Origin: Heliopora coerulea
Lineage: Eukaryota > Cnidaria > Anthozoa > Scleralcyonacea > Helioporidae
Length of the DNA stretch: 64,000 nt
Reading direction: 5' to 3'
Assembly (NCBI GenBank): GCA_030142905.1
Contig: JASJOG010000145.1
Coordinates: 682,001 to 746,000 of the forward strand
Part shown: positions 46,796 through 58,700 of the stretch, piece by piece
How the letters are laid out: every line of letters starts with the position of its first letter
Position numbering within the stretch: the stretch's first letter is position 1
Made by a program: the position numbers and the translations under genes
The notes under the pieces: model-generated
The model's database searches: none
What the model was told of the DNA's origin: nothing
Seen by the model: only the letters and a program-made list of their open reading frames with translations

Positions 46796-49700
46796 CATTT
46801 TCCCTCAGAACCTCTTTACCAGATCTATCAAGCAAACGTGTTGCAGAAGGAAAGGACACTAAGTTTAAAACGACGTAAAAAGAGCAGCTACTCCGAACCG
46901 TCACCCACATTATCCGGAAACTCCACTCTGAAGTCTGGTACGTTGCGGGGTGGAAAAATGCTTTGGTGCCAGTTGCCTGAGGTTGGTACATGAGTTTTTA
47001 GAATTGAGGGAACTAATAATGTCAATAAAATACATTGAAAATAATCTGATTTGCTGCCTTTATTCAATTCTTGTCACCTTCCTTCCTCCTTCCTTCTTTC
47101 TGTTCCTTCCTTCCTTCCTCCTTCCTTCTTTCTCTTTCTTCCTTCCTCCTTCCTTCTTTCTGTTCCTTCCTTCCTTCCTTCCTCCTTCCTTCTTTCTCTT
47201 CCTTCCTTCCTTCCTCCTTCCTTCTTTCTCTTCCTTTCTTCCTTCCTTCCTTCCGTCCTTCCTTCCTTCCTTCCGTCCTTCATTCCTTCTTTCCTTCTTT
47301 CCTTCCTTCTTTCTTTCCTTCTTTCCTTCCTTCTTTCCTTCCTTCCTTCCTCCCTTCCTTCCTTCCTTCCTTTCTTCCATCCAAAAAAAAAATCATCAAA
47401 TATACTCTGCCTTACTCAATTCTTGTCATCATAAGATACATATGAAAAAATAAATGAAAAAGTTAATTATTGTTAACTTTTTCTTATAGGTTCGCAACAG
47501 TGGTATTTTGGAGAACGTTAAACCAGAACAACGCAAACTCCAAGAGGTAACAATCGATTAACTCCATTTTGTAATGATGAAGCTTATATTGTTCCCTTTC
47601 CTTCCCTTCCCTTCCTTTCCTTTCCCATGCCATCCCATTCCATCCCGTCCCTTCTCTTCCCTTCCCTTCTCTTTACTTCTCTTCTCTTCCTTTCCTTTCC
47701 CTTCCTTGTATATCCTTTACCTTCCGTTCCCTTATCCTTCCCTTCTCTTTCTTTTTCTTCCCTTTCTTTCCCTTTCTTTCCCTATCATTCCTTTTCTTTC
47801 CCTTCCCTTCCCTTCCCTACCCTTTCTCTTCTCTTCCCTGGCTTTTACCCTTCTTCTCTTTATTTCCTCTTTCCCTACTTTCACTTCTCCCCACTCCATG
47901 TAAATGTATATCGTTCTCCATCTAAACGTATATTTATGTTTTATTTTTCATAGGCCATTTACGAGGTGGTTTCGTCTGAGGCCTCGTATTTGAAGAGCTT
48001 GAACTTATTGGTGGATCATTTCATGTCGTCTAAAGCCTTTTCTGTCGATTCCGTTGACCCCGTCCTTGACAAAAAACAAGTTTCAGAATTGTTCTCAAAT
48101 ATTAAGGAAGTTATTAAAGTAAGCGAAAGGTAAGACAAAAGATTATTTTCATCTAAATTTTCGAGGTTGCTCCCCAAACATGTTTTTGTTCTTCTCATTT
48201 CTGTTTTCAGAACTAATTTGAACATCTCAAAATTGTTGTTTTATCTCGTATTTATAGCTTCTTAGAGGACCTTCGAACTCGCCAACGGCAGTCAGTTTAC
48301 GTTGACAGCATTAGTGACATCATCACGAATCACGTACGTATTTTCAGATAATGGACGGTTTTTATCGCATATTTTATAAAGTGGCAAGCATTCAGCAGCT
48401 TGGTTTTCTCTCTGGTTACAGAGATCCAGATGAGGCTCGTAGTGCTTAGTAAAATATCGGACATGATTATCGAGATCATTGTCGCCTGAGATATTGTAGT
48501 AAACTGCTTATCTCATCATAATGACCTCTCACGCGTCGATTATATTAAATATAAAATGACGGTTTCTCGATTCAGTTATGTTACGGACGAAAAAATGAAT
48601 GAAATGAAAAAAAAATTCCGTTAAAAAAAAAAAGAAAGAAAAGAAAATTAGAAAAATATTCTACGAAATTTGGAAGTCATCTTTAAGGTGTAGTGTGAAA
48701 AATTGTTCGATGTCATTTTTTGACTCTGATAGTCAATTCTGAGATTTTACCAAGTCTCGATGATAGTCTATGACTAATGATCATTTACGTGAAGTGACTG
48801 ACGTCTCGAAAACTCAGAGAATGGAAGGAACGGAAGGATGCAGGAGGGTAGGAGTACAGAGACGAGGAAGGGGGGAATGTAGGGAGAGAAGTATGGTGTG
48901 ACGGTGTGATGAAAAAATCAAACCACTGTCAGTCGACCGATGAACAGCAAACAAAAATAGTTATCAAAATGGGTTAATTTTTGTTTTTAAGGCAACGAAC
49001 CATTTCCAAGCTTACGTCACGTATTGTTCGACTCAGTACAAGCAGGGACGAATGTTGTCAAACTTAAGGTAAATATATTGAAAACCTTCAAGAGCAGCTT
49101 ACTTGTCATTACTTGTCCATAAAAGTTCTGGTTGGTCGTTGAATTAGCATTCGCATCAGATTAAAGTAAAAATGTTATAAAGTAATCACAGTCAGTCAGT
49201 CAGTCAGTCAATCAATCATTCAGTCAGTCAGTCAATCAATCATTCAGTCAATCAATCATTCAGTCAATCAATCATTCAGTCAATCAATCATTCAGTCAGT
49301 CAATCAATCAATCAATAAATCAATTAGTCAGTCAGTCAGTTAGTCAGTCAATCAATCAGTCAGTCAGTCAATCAATTAATCCAAGAATCAATCGTTTGTC
49401 AAAGTACTCTTTTTATAAACCTTCCTATTTTCAGAACAAATAGTTACAGATTTGCGGACGCTCTTGAAAAACTTGAACGGGACTCTCGCGTCTATGGTCT
49501 AAGTCTGCAGTCTTTCCTGGTTCTTCCAATGCAACGAGTCACCAGATATCCTTTGTTGGTTGATGTGAGTACAACTAATTGAAGAATTCTATCCCATACA
49601 AAAAAGTATAAAGGTTATGTTCTCGCGGAGATGTGAATTCGAGAAGGAAATCTTAACGTTTTGAACTAAGACCCTTCCTCACATATCACTATGACGAAGG

Positions 49701-52700
49701 GCCTTCGCTCGACACGTTTATTTCTTTTGATTGCAATTTTAGCTCTATGCAACTTTAAATTTCTTAGTTTACGTAAAAAAATTGCTTACGCAGCAGTAAT
49801 ATTTTAGCAATATGGGCATTATTTTTATAAAAAGAATTTGGGGCCAGGTTTTTAGAGGCAAGGTGATCCAAATCACGTATCACGTGTTTAAATTGAAGGT
49901 CACGTGGATCGTTAGACTGAATTGTGGTTCTTTCCAAAAGTCAAAGGGTATCAAGTCAGGATATTTTTGATGGATTAAACCACTTTGCTTACTACCACCT
50001 CAATTAAAGCTAACGATACAAAGTCCTACTTTTGACGCAAAGCTTTAGAGTTTACTTTGTTGTTGACTTAAAATTGCTCGGCTGGACTCGTAGAATAAGT
50101 TTAGGAGGAAAGCTTGCAAGGCCTAAGCGAAACCTTACTGAAAATTACCAACTATCGGACTTTAAACTCCAAAATGTATCCTCGTCTGCAAAGTTATAAA
50201 CATTTTCCATACTTCTATCGAGCTACTGAAACGTGAGTGGAAAGTTGGGAAAATGGGAAATCGAGTAAGGGCCCATTTGTGCAATCAACATCAGAGCACT
50301 TGTGCAACTGAAAAAGCATTCGTTTAATAAAGTCGTCAAAATGTCAATTTTACTATACCACAAACGACTGGAAACCTTTACATGTTACTGTACGGTTATC
50401 GACGCGTGGCTTTGAAGCAATCAGAACACACATTTTCGAACTGTTATGTCATAAGAGCTCACCACCATTCATTGAACACCATTCATTGACTGGAACGATG
50501 TCTCGTATCAGTCCTCACGATTGGAGGCAGCCAAGTAGGTCAAGAACGCGCATGTGAAAATGTTGTACTTAACCTTTACTTTTCATTGACAGTTAGTTCC
50601 GGAAAAAATGCAGTCCTACCGACATTGTCCTCTACTTACTAAGGATAAAAAAGAAAACTGTCAAAAAATCCGAAATTTTAGTTTAAGTCTTTCGCAATAG
50701 GTTGTGTGTTTTATCGCTGTGGGGACTGGGATGACCTGCAAATTGACCTACATGTCAGCCTTCATGTTGGCTTCCAAATACAGTTTGCAGGTATCGTTCC
50801 AGTCTTTTTAGAGTTGAGTGGCACCATTAACTTGCTTTTTCGCATTTTGGTTACCAGGCTATCGTACGTCGTTGTGAACCTGGTCGTGACGAGTATTACA
50901 AAACGGATGAAGCTTTGAAAGCTGTGAACCAGGTGAATTAGTTGAACCATGTCGTATTTGACGTTGTCACGTTCTTGTGTATGAACATTTGTGTTTGTTC
51001 TTTTTTCTCATCGTGGAAAATTATTGAAATTTATATGGAGCAGGAGATAGGTCCTGGTAAACTGCTGGAAGGGTCTAGAAGGTTTTGATGTAATATTTAA
51101 AGGCTGAGGGTGAGGACTAGACCGGGTTTTCAAGTACGAAGAATTCGTTGTAATCCGAGGCGAGGCCGAGGATTGGAACGAATTCCGAGTACTTGAAGTA
51201 ATATTTCAAATACGAGTTGGTGTTCTTCCTCCGATTTCTAGATACCGAGAAACGAGTTGAAAAACGAGGCGAAGCCGAGATTTTTAACGAGTTTCGAGGT
51301 ATCTAGAAATCGGAGGAAGAACACCAAACAAGTATTTGAAATTTCTTCTCAAACGAACCATAATTTTGGGCGAAAATCCAGCCAAAAATTGGAAAAATTT
51401 AGCTGCAATCTTCCTCCGATTTCTAAATACTGATTAATTATGTATTTCTTTTGTTTTTGCTTTATGAGTTATTAATGAGTTTGAGAAAACCCGGTCTAGT
51501 CCGAATTGGAGGCCTTTGAATGACTTCTCAGAATCAACTAGTGTATTGGCACAATAAATTAGTGTATTAGTAATGAGTGTATGGATAAATAAACTGATTG
51601 TGTGAAATTATATTTTAAGTGCAAGGACTTGAACTATTATTTCCAGTCCAAGGACTGGAAAAAACAGTTCAAGTCCTCTGCCTAGTACTTCCATGGTATT
51701 TCAAGTTCGCTCGCGTGGTGCCATTCAGCGCGTCTGATTGAATGATATAATTATGAATTATTAATGAGTTTGAGAAGTGATCTTCACGGTACGATTGTCG
51801 TATGCGATTGTTCCTTTTGAAGTATACGATTCAGTCACAAGAGTCTTCAGGCTAAATTGTAACATTCGCGAGCGAATAGAAAGCAGGAATTGTGCTGCTA
51901 AGAGTTAAATGATTACGCCAGTGTGAACAGTCGTGCGCAGCAATCGTATCGTGTGGATGTTATCGTACACATGTAGATCGGACGTTTATGTGTTATGTAG
52001 GACATGGGGTTTTCACCGTAGTGCGCTAATTTTTTTAAGTTTGAAGACTTCACGACAAATATTTGAAGCAGTTTTGTGATAACATTTAGAAAAATCACCT
52101 AGATTTAACTGGAATTCAAATGACGGACTCTTCAAGTTCGTTTTGGTGTGAATTTTAAAGAATCCTTGGCAACATCGTAAAGAAACTCTAGATATTCCCA
52201 AGTGTTTTTATCTTTTTTCCAAGCCTTTTTATAATCACAAGTGTAGTGTAATTATGATTTCTGAGATAGTCGTTCTATTACTTAAATCGTAAACTTAAAA
52301 GTTTTGTTCGTTTGGCTATTACAAATTATGCTCATATTTGTGAAATTTAAGTTCTACCGCAGCAGTAGGATTGCTTGTGACAGGTTGCAAGTAGATTTGG
52401 GGTCGGATCAAGCTAAGGTTGAGTTCAAATCGTGGGTTAGGACGTCACACCAGCAGTCAGAAAGTTACAGCTTCAATTTCGGTTAGGAATTTGAAACAAT
52501 TTTCCCTGTTAGTGGCTTGAATGGAAGCGAAAAGTGTGTTGAGCAACAGCGTACAATAGGATTACAGACCGCTCAGCAAAATTGTTTGATTTCATCAAAG
52601 GTTCCACAACCACGTAGAAAAAGAATATATCGGTGTACATAGCATTTTCGTAGGATTTAGATACCACGAAGAGGATCTGATTCTTCCAGTGACTGACCGT

Positions 52701-55700
52701 AGATATGTTTTCTTATGAAGGTTGTTCACAAATGCAACGAAGGAGCGAGGAATGAAGATAGACATGAAGAGATGTTACAGATTCAGAAAGTCATTACATT
52801 TTCCAAGATAAAGGTAGTTGCTTTGTATTTTGGCAGTCTGGTACCTTGAGTAACGGGAAATATCTATGTTGAAATAATATTTACAAACCGAGTGTGATGG
52901 CAAAACAAGAATGAAGTAAATAACCTATAAACTGGACTTTTTGATGATTTCTGACGTATTTTAGAATCTGGTCATTATCAACAGACGGAAAGCCAAACTT
53001 ACTTGTTAATTAACTTGTCGTGTGTGGTAGATTTTTAGGAACAAAAATGCCGTCACTGGTACTTTGAGATTTAACGAACATTAAAAAAACTTATTTATAA
53101 TTCGCGAAGAAAACACAAAAGATTTTGGCTCCTAATTACACCTTTTACTGTTCATTACCAGAAAATATACTATCATTAACTCTAACTTGAAACTCATTAA
53201 CGTAAAAATACATAACGTAAAAATACATCCAACAGACGACCATTAACACCATTCTACTATACATTAGGGATAATTAAACTTCAATTAGGCAAGATATTTC
53301 TCTTATGTAATTGAAATTTTATTATCTAATGTATAGTAGAATGGTGTTAATGGTCGTCTGTTGGCGCTATAGAATGCCCTTCGATGCAAATGGTTGCGTA
53401 TTTACGCTTGTGAATGTCGATTGAATAAAATGAATGTATTTTTGCGTTAATGAGTTTGAGGTCGGCGTTAATGATAGTATATTTTCTGGTAATGAACAGC
53501 AAACGGTGTGGTATTCTGTAAATCGGATGGAGAATACTAATTAGAATTATGAAATTTTCCCTTCGACTTTCTACGTTAAAATCTACTGAAACTTCAAAAT
53601 AACTGACAAACATGGCCATTTAAATGTATTCGTATTTTGAGAAAGGAGCCGTTTACACGAGCCCGGGTTGACTTCCAACCCGGGTCAGCTCTCCACCCGT
53701 GGGTTTTCTTTTTTCTTGTTTATATGAATCCGGCCTGGGCGTTACTTGAGACATGTTTTTTCAAACCGAGTCAGCTTTGCTCAACCCGGGTTGACACGAG
53801 TCATTCTGAAAGACGCCGTAAGCAAGTCGTTCTTTTGGCCTCCTCAATTCTTGTCATTTGTTTGGCAGTTCAACCCAAATTTAATCGCCATACGTTTGCG
53901 TATACGGGAAAACAGCGCAATCAAGTCCGAAATGAAGCTGACGTTTTCATAATCCATCTCAGATTTGTAGTCTTCGAGACAGACAATCAAGTATTCGACC
54001 TTTGCGCTCGACTACAGACGTAAAGGAGGTTTTTCTTTGCGAGCGCTCGAACTTGCCATGCTTCCACCAGACAGACAACATAAAGTACAATTTTGGCTTG
54101 ACCCGAAAAATAAAAACTAACCAAGACTATCGTACTGCCGATACTTTACACGAGACCGAGTAAAGTCAACCCGTGTTTACATGGAAAAATGGACTAAAAT
54201 TTGATACCTTCGTACCTAGCCAACCCGGGTCTTGAAGCGGGTAACCCGGCAAGACGGGTTGAGCCGGCTATCCTGTAAACACTAACGGCAGTTTATTCAT
54301 AGATGGGTTGACCCGGGTTGGCACCCAACCCGGGCTTGTGTGAACGGTCCCAAAGATATAATATTCGCGTCTAATCTGTAGGCAATTTACTACAGCTCGC
54401 CTTGTAAATTGCATACAGATCGGACGCTCATATTGTATCTATTAATTACATGTCAATAAAAACAGCCTCTGAAAATTGTGAAAATACCAGACGATTTTGC
54501 TGCATTGATTAGTAATAGATACAATATGAGCGTCCGAACTGAATGGGATTTACTACAACTAGCCGTTCCTTAACCCTTAAACAGCCAAATTTTCAAAAAA
54601 CCCCTGCTAATTGTACATTCTGTTCAAAGTCCTTTTGAAAATCTATTGAAATTTGTTCATGCATCCAATTTCCATACATTATATCGTACAGATATGTCTT
54701 ATCGTCCATTAAAGGGTTAAAATACGAATACATTTAAATGGCCACGTTTAGAATCGAAGGGTAAAGTTCATAATTCTAATTAGTATTCTGCATCCGATTT
54801 ACAGAATACCAATTAGGAGCCAATTTCTCTTGTGTTTTCTGCGTGAATTATTAATGAGTTTTTTAAACTCTCATAACGAAGTGTTGGGAGAAGTTGTAAT
54901 CACTATGTTTAACCTTCGTGCAAACGACCATATCGGATGCGTTCTCGATGAATACGATTGGCACACTGGGACTGTGAACCTATACTTATGCAGCAATTCT
55001 TGTTTAAGATTCACGACAGGGTCAATCGTATCCCGCAGCTGCCCGTCGAAAGCTCGTGATACGCACAGCCCTCCAGTGCAACCTCCATTCATACGTCAGT
55101 TTAGCTTACACATTTGTTGGTTTTACTAGCCGATTCAGTTGGTGACGAAAGACCGCTGGCTCTTACGCCGTGGACCAGTTCAACTTATGGAAATTGACAG
55201 CAAAATGTCATTGAGTAACACCTTGCGCGGGAAGTTGAAAAAATATCGTTTTAAGACCATCTACCTGTTTCTCTTCAACGATCTCTTGGTCATTACAAAA
55301 AAGAAGAGGTTGGTGTAATTTTAATAGTAATGTTTTTTTGACAGCTAAATATAAACCGAAAACACATCTTGTCGGTTGATATTTAACTTACGAGTAATCT
55401 AAGACGAAGACAAATTATGATGGTATTGCGAGTTTATTTTAAAGTCTTTGCCAAACAAACTATGTTTCCAGCGCCCTTCCCTTACCTTAGTATTACCAGT
55501 GAGAAACCTACTCTTGCTTTATACGTAGTATATTTCCACTCCTTGGCAACCAGTAAAAAATCTGCTCAAATGCAATTGAATGCATATTTTAAGAAAAAAT
55601 CGTGACTGAAGTTTGCTATGTCAGTTTTTGGGTACAAGATCACTTTTACATTGAAAGGAAGATGTCAGACTGAAAATAAGGAAGAATCGATAAATTAAAT

Positions 55701-58700
55701 TTTTTGAATATGACATTTAAGATTTATCGAGATTCCGTCATTATTACATGGCTTTATCGCCATGGCAACGTGTGGTCCGTGCGAACCCCAAACATGACGC
55801 AGGTTATAGTGTGAACATTTAGTGGCTTTCCGTTTAGTAATTTTTAGGATATTGCCCTTGAATACTTCGTCATCGCCCCAGTTCATCGCCCTGGTCACTG
55901 ACCTTAGATTGGGACTTTGCCCTGTTGTCAGTGGCCACAATGTGTTTTCATTTTTATCTTTCTATTGTATATAGATATCATTATATAGCACATCGTAAAT
56001 TTATCAAACTAAAAATTAAATTAAATTAACAACAACAAAGAGAAAACCTAGTTCCTAAAAACTTTCAAGTCAAGCTGGGTGACCAAAGCTTGGTTCGAGA
56101 TTAACTACCTTTCAATTCATAATTGCCGTTTCATTCTTTAGTGAGACTGTGTACAGCGCAATAGACTTTGCAAACCGGAACATGATCCGAGTTCAGGAAG
56201 CCAAGTCGAACGTGAAGAACTCGTTCTTGCTCGTGTTTTTGGAAAATTGTGACAAAAAGACCAAAGAACTGCACGTGCGAACGGACAATGAGTAAGCTAC
56301 TCTTTTAATGTATTTTACTCCGTAATAATAATAATATCCGGTCAGTGCAAAGAATTCCGGAGGTTTTCATAGTGTTTAAAGGTAGTGCTCTGCGAAAAAA
56401 CTAGAGAACATGCTACTGACGTTTTGAGAAAAGCCTTTAATCGGAGTCAAATGTGAGCTGAAATCAAGGACATGCGCTGTTATATGTTCCAAAAGTGTGG
56501 GAGATAATGGTTATCAATCAGATGAGTGGAAGGTAAACAATATAATAATGGAGATGGAGAGTTATTTGCTATCCTCATGTTCGATCAGTGAGCTGATACG
56601 TCGGTACCTTGTTCTCTCGTGATATTGCAGCTTGCAAACTTCAGGCTTTTTCTATGTCGATTTAAAACTGCCTAGGCAGCACTCCACTTCCCGGAGTTTT
56701 TCCAGTACGTACAGTATGTCACACCATAATTACTAACTAGTACTAATGTAACGTTGGTGCACCATCTGAGGCTGGCAGTAGATATGTCACGCTGTCATTA
56801 CCAACCAGTACTAATGCATAACCTTAGTACACCATCTAAGACTGGCTGACTGGCAGTACTTATGTCACACCATCATTACCAACTAGTGGGAATGTAACCT
56901 TGATGCACCGTCTGAGATTGGCCGGCTGTTAGTACACATGTGACACCACCATAAGTAACCAGTACAAATGTAATATTGGTACACCATTTGAGACTGGCAG
57001 ACTTACAGTACGTATGTCACAGTGTCATTGCTAAATACGCCTTTTGCTGTTCATTACCAGAAAATATACTATTGTTAACGCCAACCTAAAACGCATTAAC
57101 GCAAAAATACATTCATGTTATTCAATCGACATTCAATTGCGTAGATACTCAACCATTTGCATCTAAGGGCATTCTATAGCGTCAACAGAGGACCATTAAA
57201 ACCATTCTACTATACATCAGGGATTATAAGATTTCAATTACGCAAAAAAAAATATCTTGCCTATTTGAAATTTTATTATCCCTAATGTATGGTAGAATGG
57301 TGTTAGTGGGCGTCTGATGACGCTATGGGATGTCCTTTCATGCAAATGGTTGAGTATCTACGCTAATGAATGTCGACTGAATAAAATAAATGTATTTTTG
57401 CGTTAATGAGTTTGAGGTCGGCGTTAATGATAGTATATTTTACTGTAATGAACAGCAGAAGGTGTAATACAAATTAATCTTGGTCCACCATCTTAGGCTG
57501 GCGGACTGGCTGTATGTATGTCACATCATCAATCATTACCAACTAATTACAAATGTAACATTGGTGCACCACTTCAGACTGACTGACTAGCAGTAATATG
57601 TCACGGCAGCATATTAATGTTTTAGCCTTTCATTGCAAAGTAAGTTTGTAGTAGAAAATGTCAACATCAGTTGCTAAATGATTGTGTCTTTTATGTCAGA
57701 ACGGACATGACTCGATGGAGGGATGCATTTGAGCCACCAGAGGCTGAGCGTGACGACGAAAAGATTTACGGAACGTGGGGTGAGTTGGATATCATTTTTT
57801 GTCTTGCTCTAGTGTACTTTAACTTTTAAATTAGAGAGCTAAAAATATCTTCAGCTTTGATGCTGATCTGAAAAATGGTCATGAAAAATGAGGATTCACC
57901 TTACTCGTGGCATTTGAAATATTTTGCTAACACCGCTTCGTGATCATTCTCGCCTTTAAAATCGAATTGTTACGTTAACAACATGCAATGACGTAGGTAC
58001 ATGTGGATCTTCCGGGCCCAGGCCCACATGAAATGTGCTTGTGCCCGCATGAAACATTGCAAGCAGATGTGGGCAGATGATCAGTAACATTTCTCGTGAA
58101 ATGTTTTTAAAAGAAACTAGAAAGATTTTAAAGCAGTACATCAATTTATGAGTAATCGGATGTTTTGCCTGTAATTGAGTTTCATCGATCGACGCGCAGT
58201 ACCATATCGTCCACCAACGCAACCAGTGATAACACGTTCCATCAGGGTTATTGGGAGCAAGCAAGGTTGTAGGGAAGATGATGCATATTGCACTCTCGAC
58301 ATTACAACCATTAAACAATTTGAAAGCTGTGACCTTGCTGTGCCCACATGCCAATTAGATCCTGGCTACGCCACTGACAACATGAAAGCTTCGAAGCTGG
58401 CATTCCTTGTATTCATTTAAAAATGTTACTTTGGGATTCCAAATCACTTCCGTTGAACAAGTCTGAAGAAAAAATGGATTCCAAAACGGGGTTCAAGAAG
58501 CATACTGAAAGCCAAAGTCTTATAGGGATTTGAAAACCATTGCTTTACGAAACAGACCGCTGATCTAATTGCATTCTTATTAACCAATCAGAATCTTGTA
58601 ATTTTGTCATTTACACAATAACCTGCGTTACTGTATTATAGCGTTGCTTTTGAGATTGCTTTGGGCCTTTTTTGTTTTAATTTTTTTGTTTCGGTTTTGT

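Larger units (their letters stand above)
53100..54850. mobile_element. Large nested foldback complex
   Basis: The left arm (about 53100-53138 continuing at 53510-53638) is an inverted copy of 54718-54845, sharing TGGCTCCTAATT, GGTATTCTGTAAATCGGATG, ATGGCCATTTAAATG and TATTCGTATTTT. The left arm is split by the foldback at 53139-53508. The centre holds two further inverted-repeat elements (53648-54350 and about 54420-54537). Confidence 0.8.

Noticed and set aside
46938..46943. GTACGT donor inside RhoGEF exon 8
   Set aside because: Using it puts a stop codon in the next exon. Reading on to 46981 gives the conserved LW..LPEVRNSGILE segment.
47050..47953. Reading frames of 70-167 codons on both strands
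   Set aside because: Low-complexity pyrimidine tracts inside RhoGEF introns. The frames have no conserved content and lie between supported exons.
49190..49385. Possible CRISPR-like regular spacing
   Set aside because: It is a TCAG/TCAA tetranucleotide microsatellite in a eukaryotic intron. There are no unique spacers.
54871..55129. Frames of 73-99 codons just before the PH exon
   Set aside because: They lie in an intron, start in the arm of a foldback repeat and show no PH or linker similarity.
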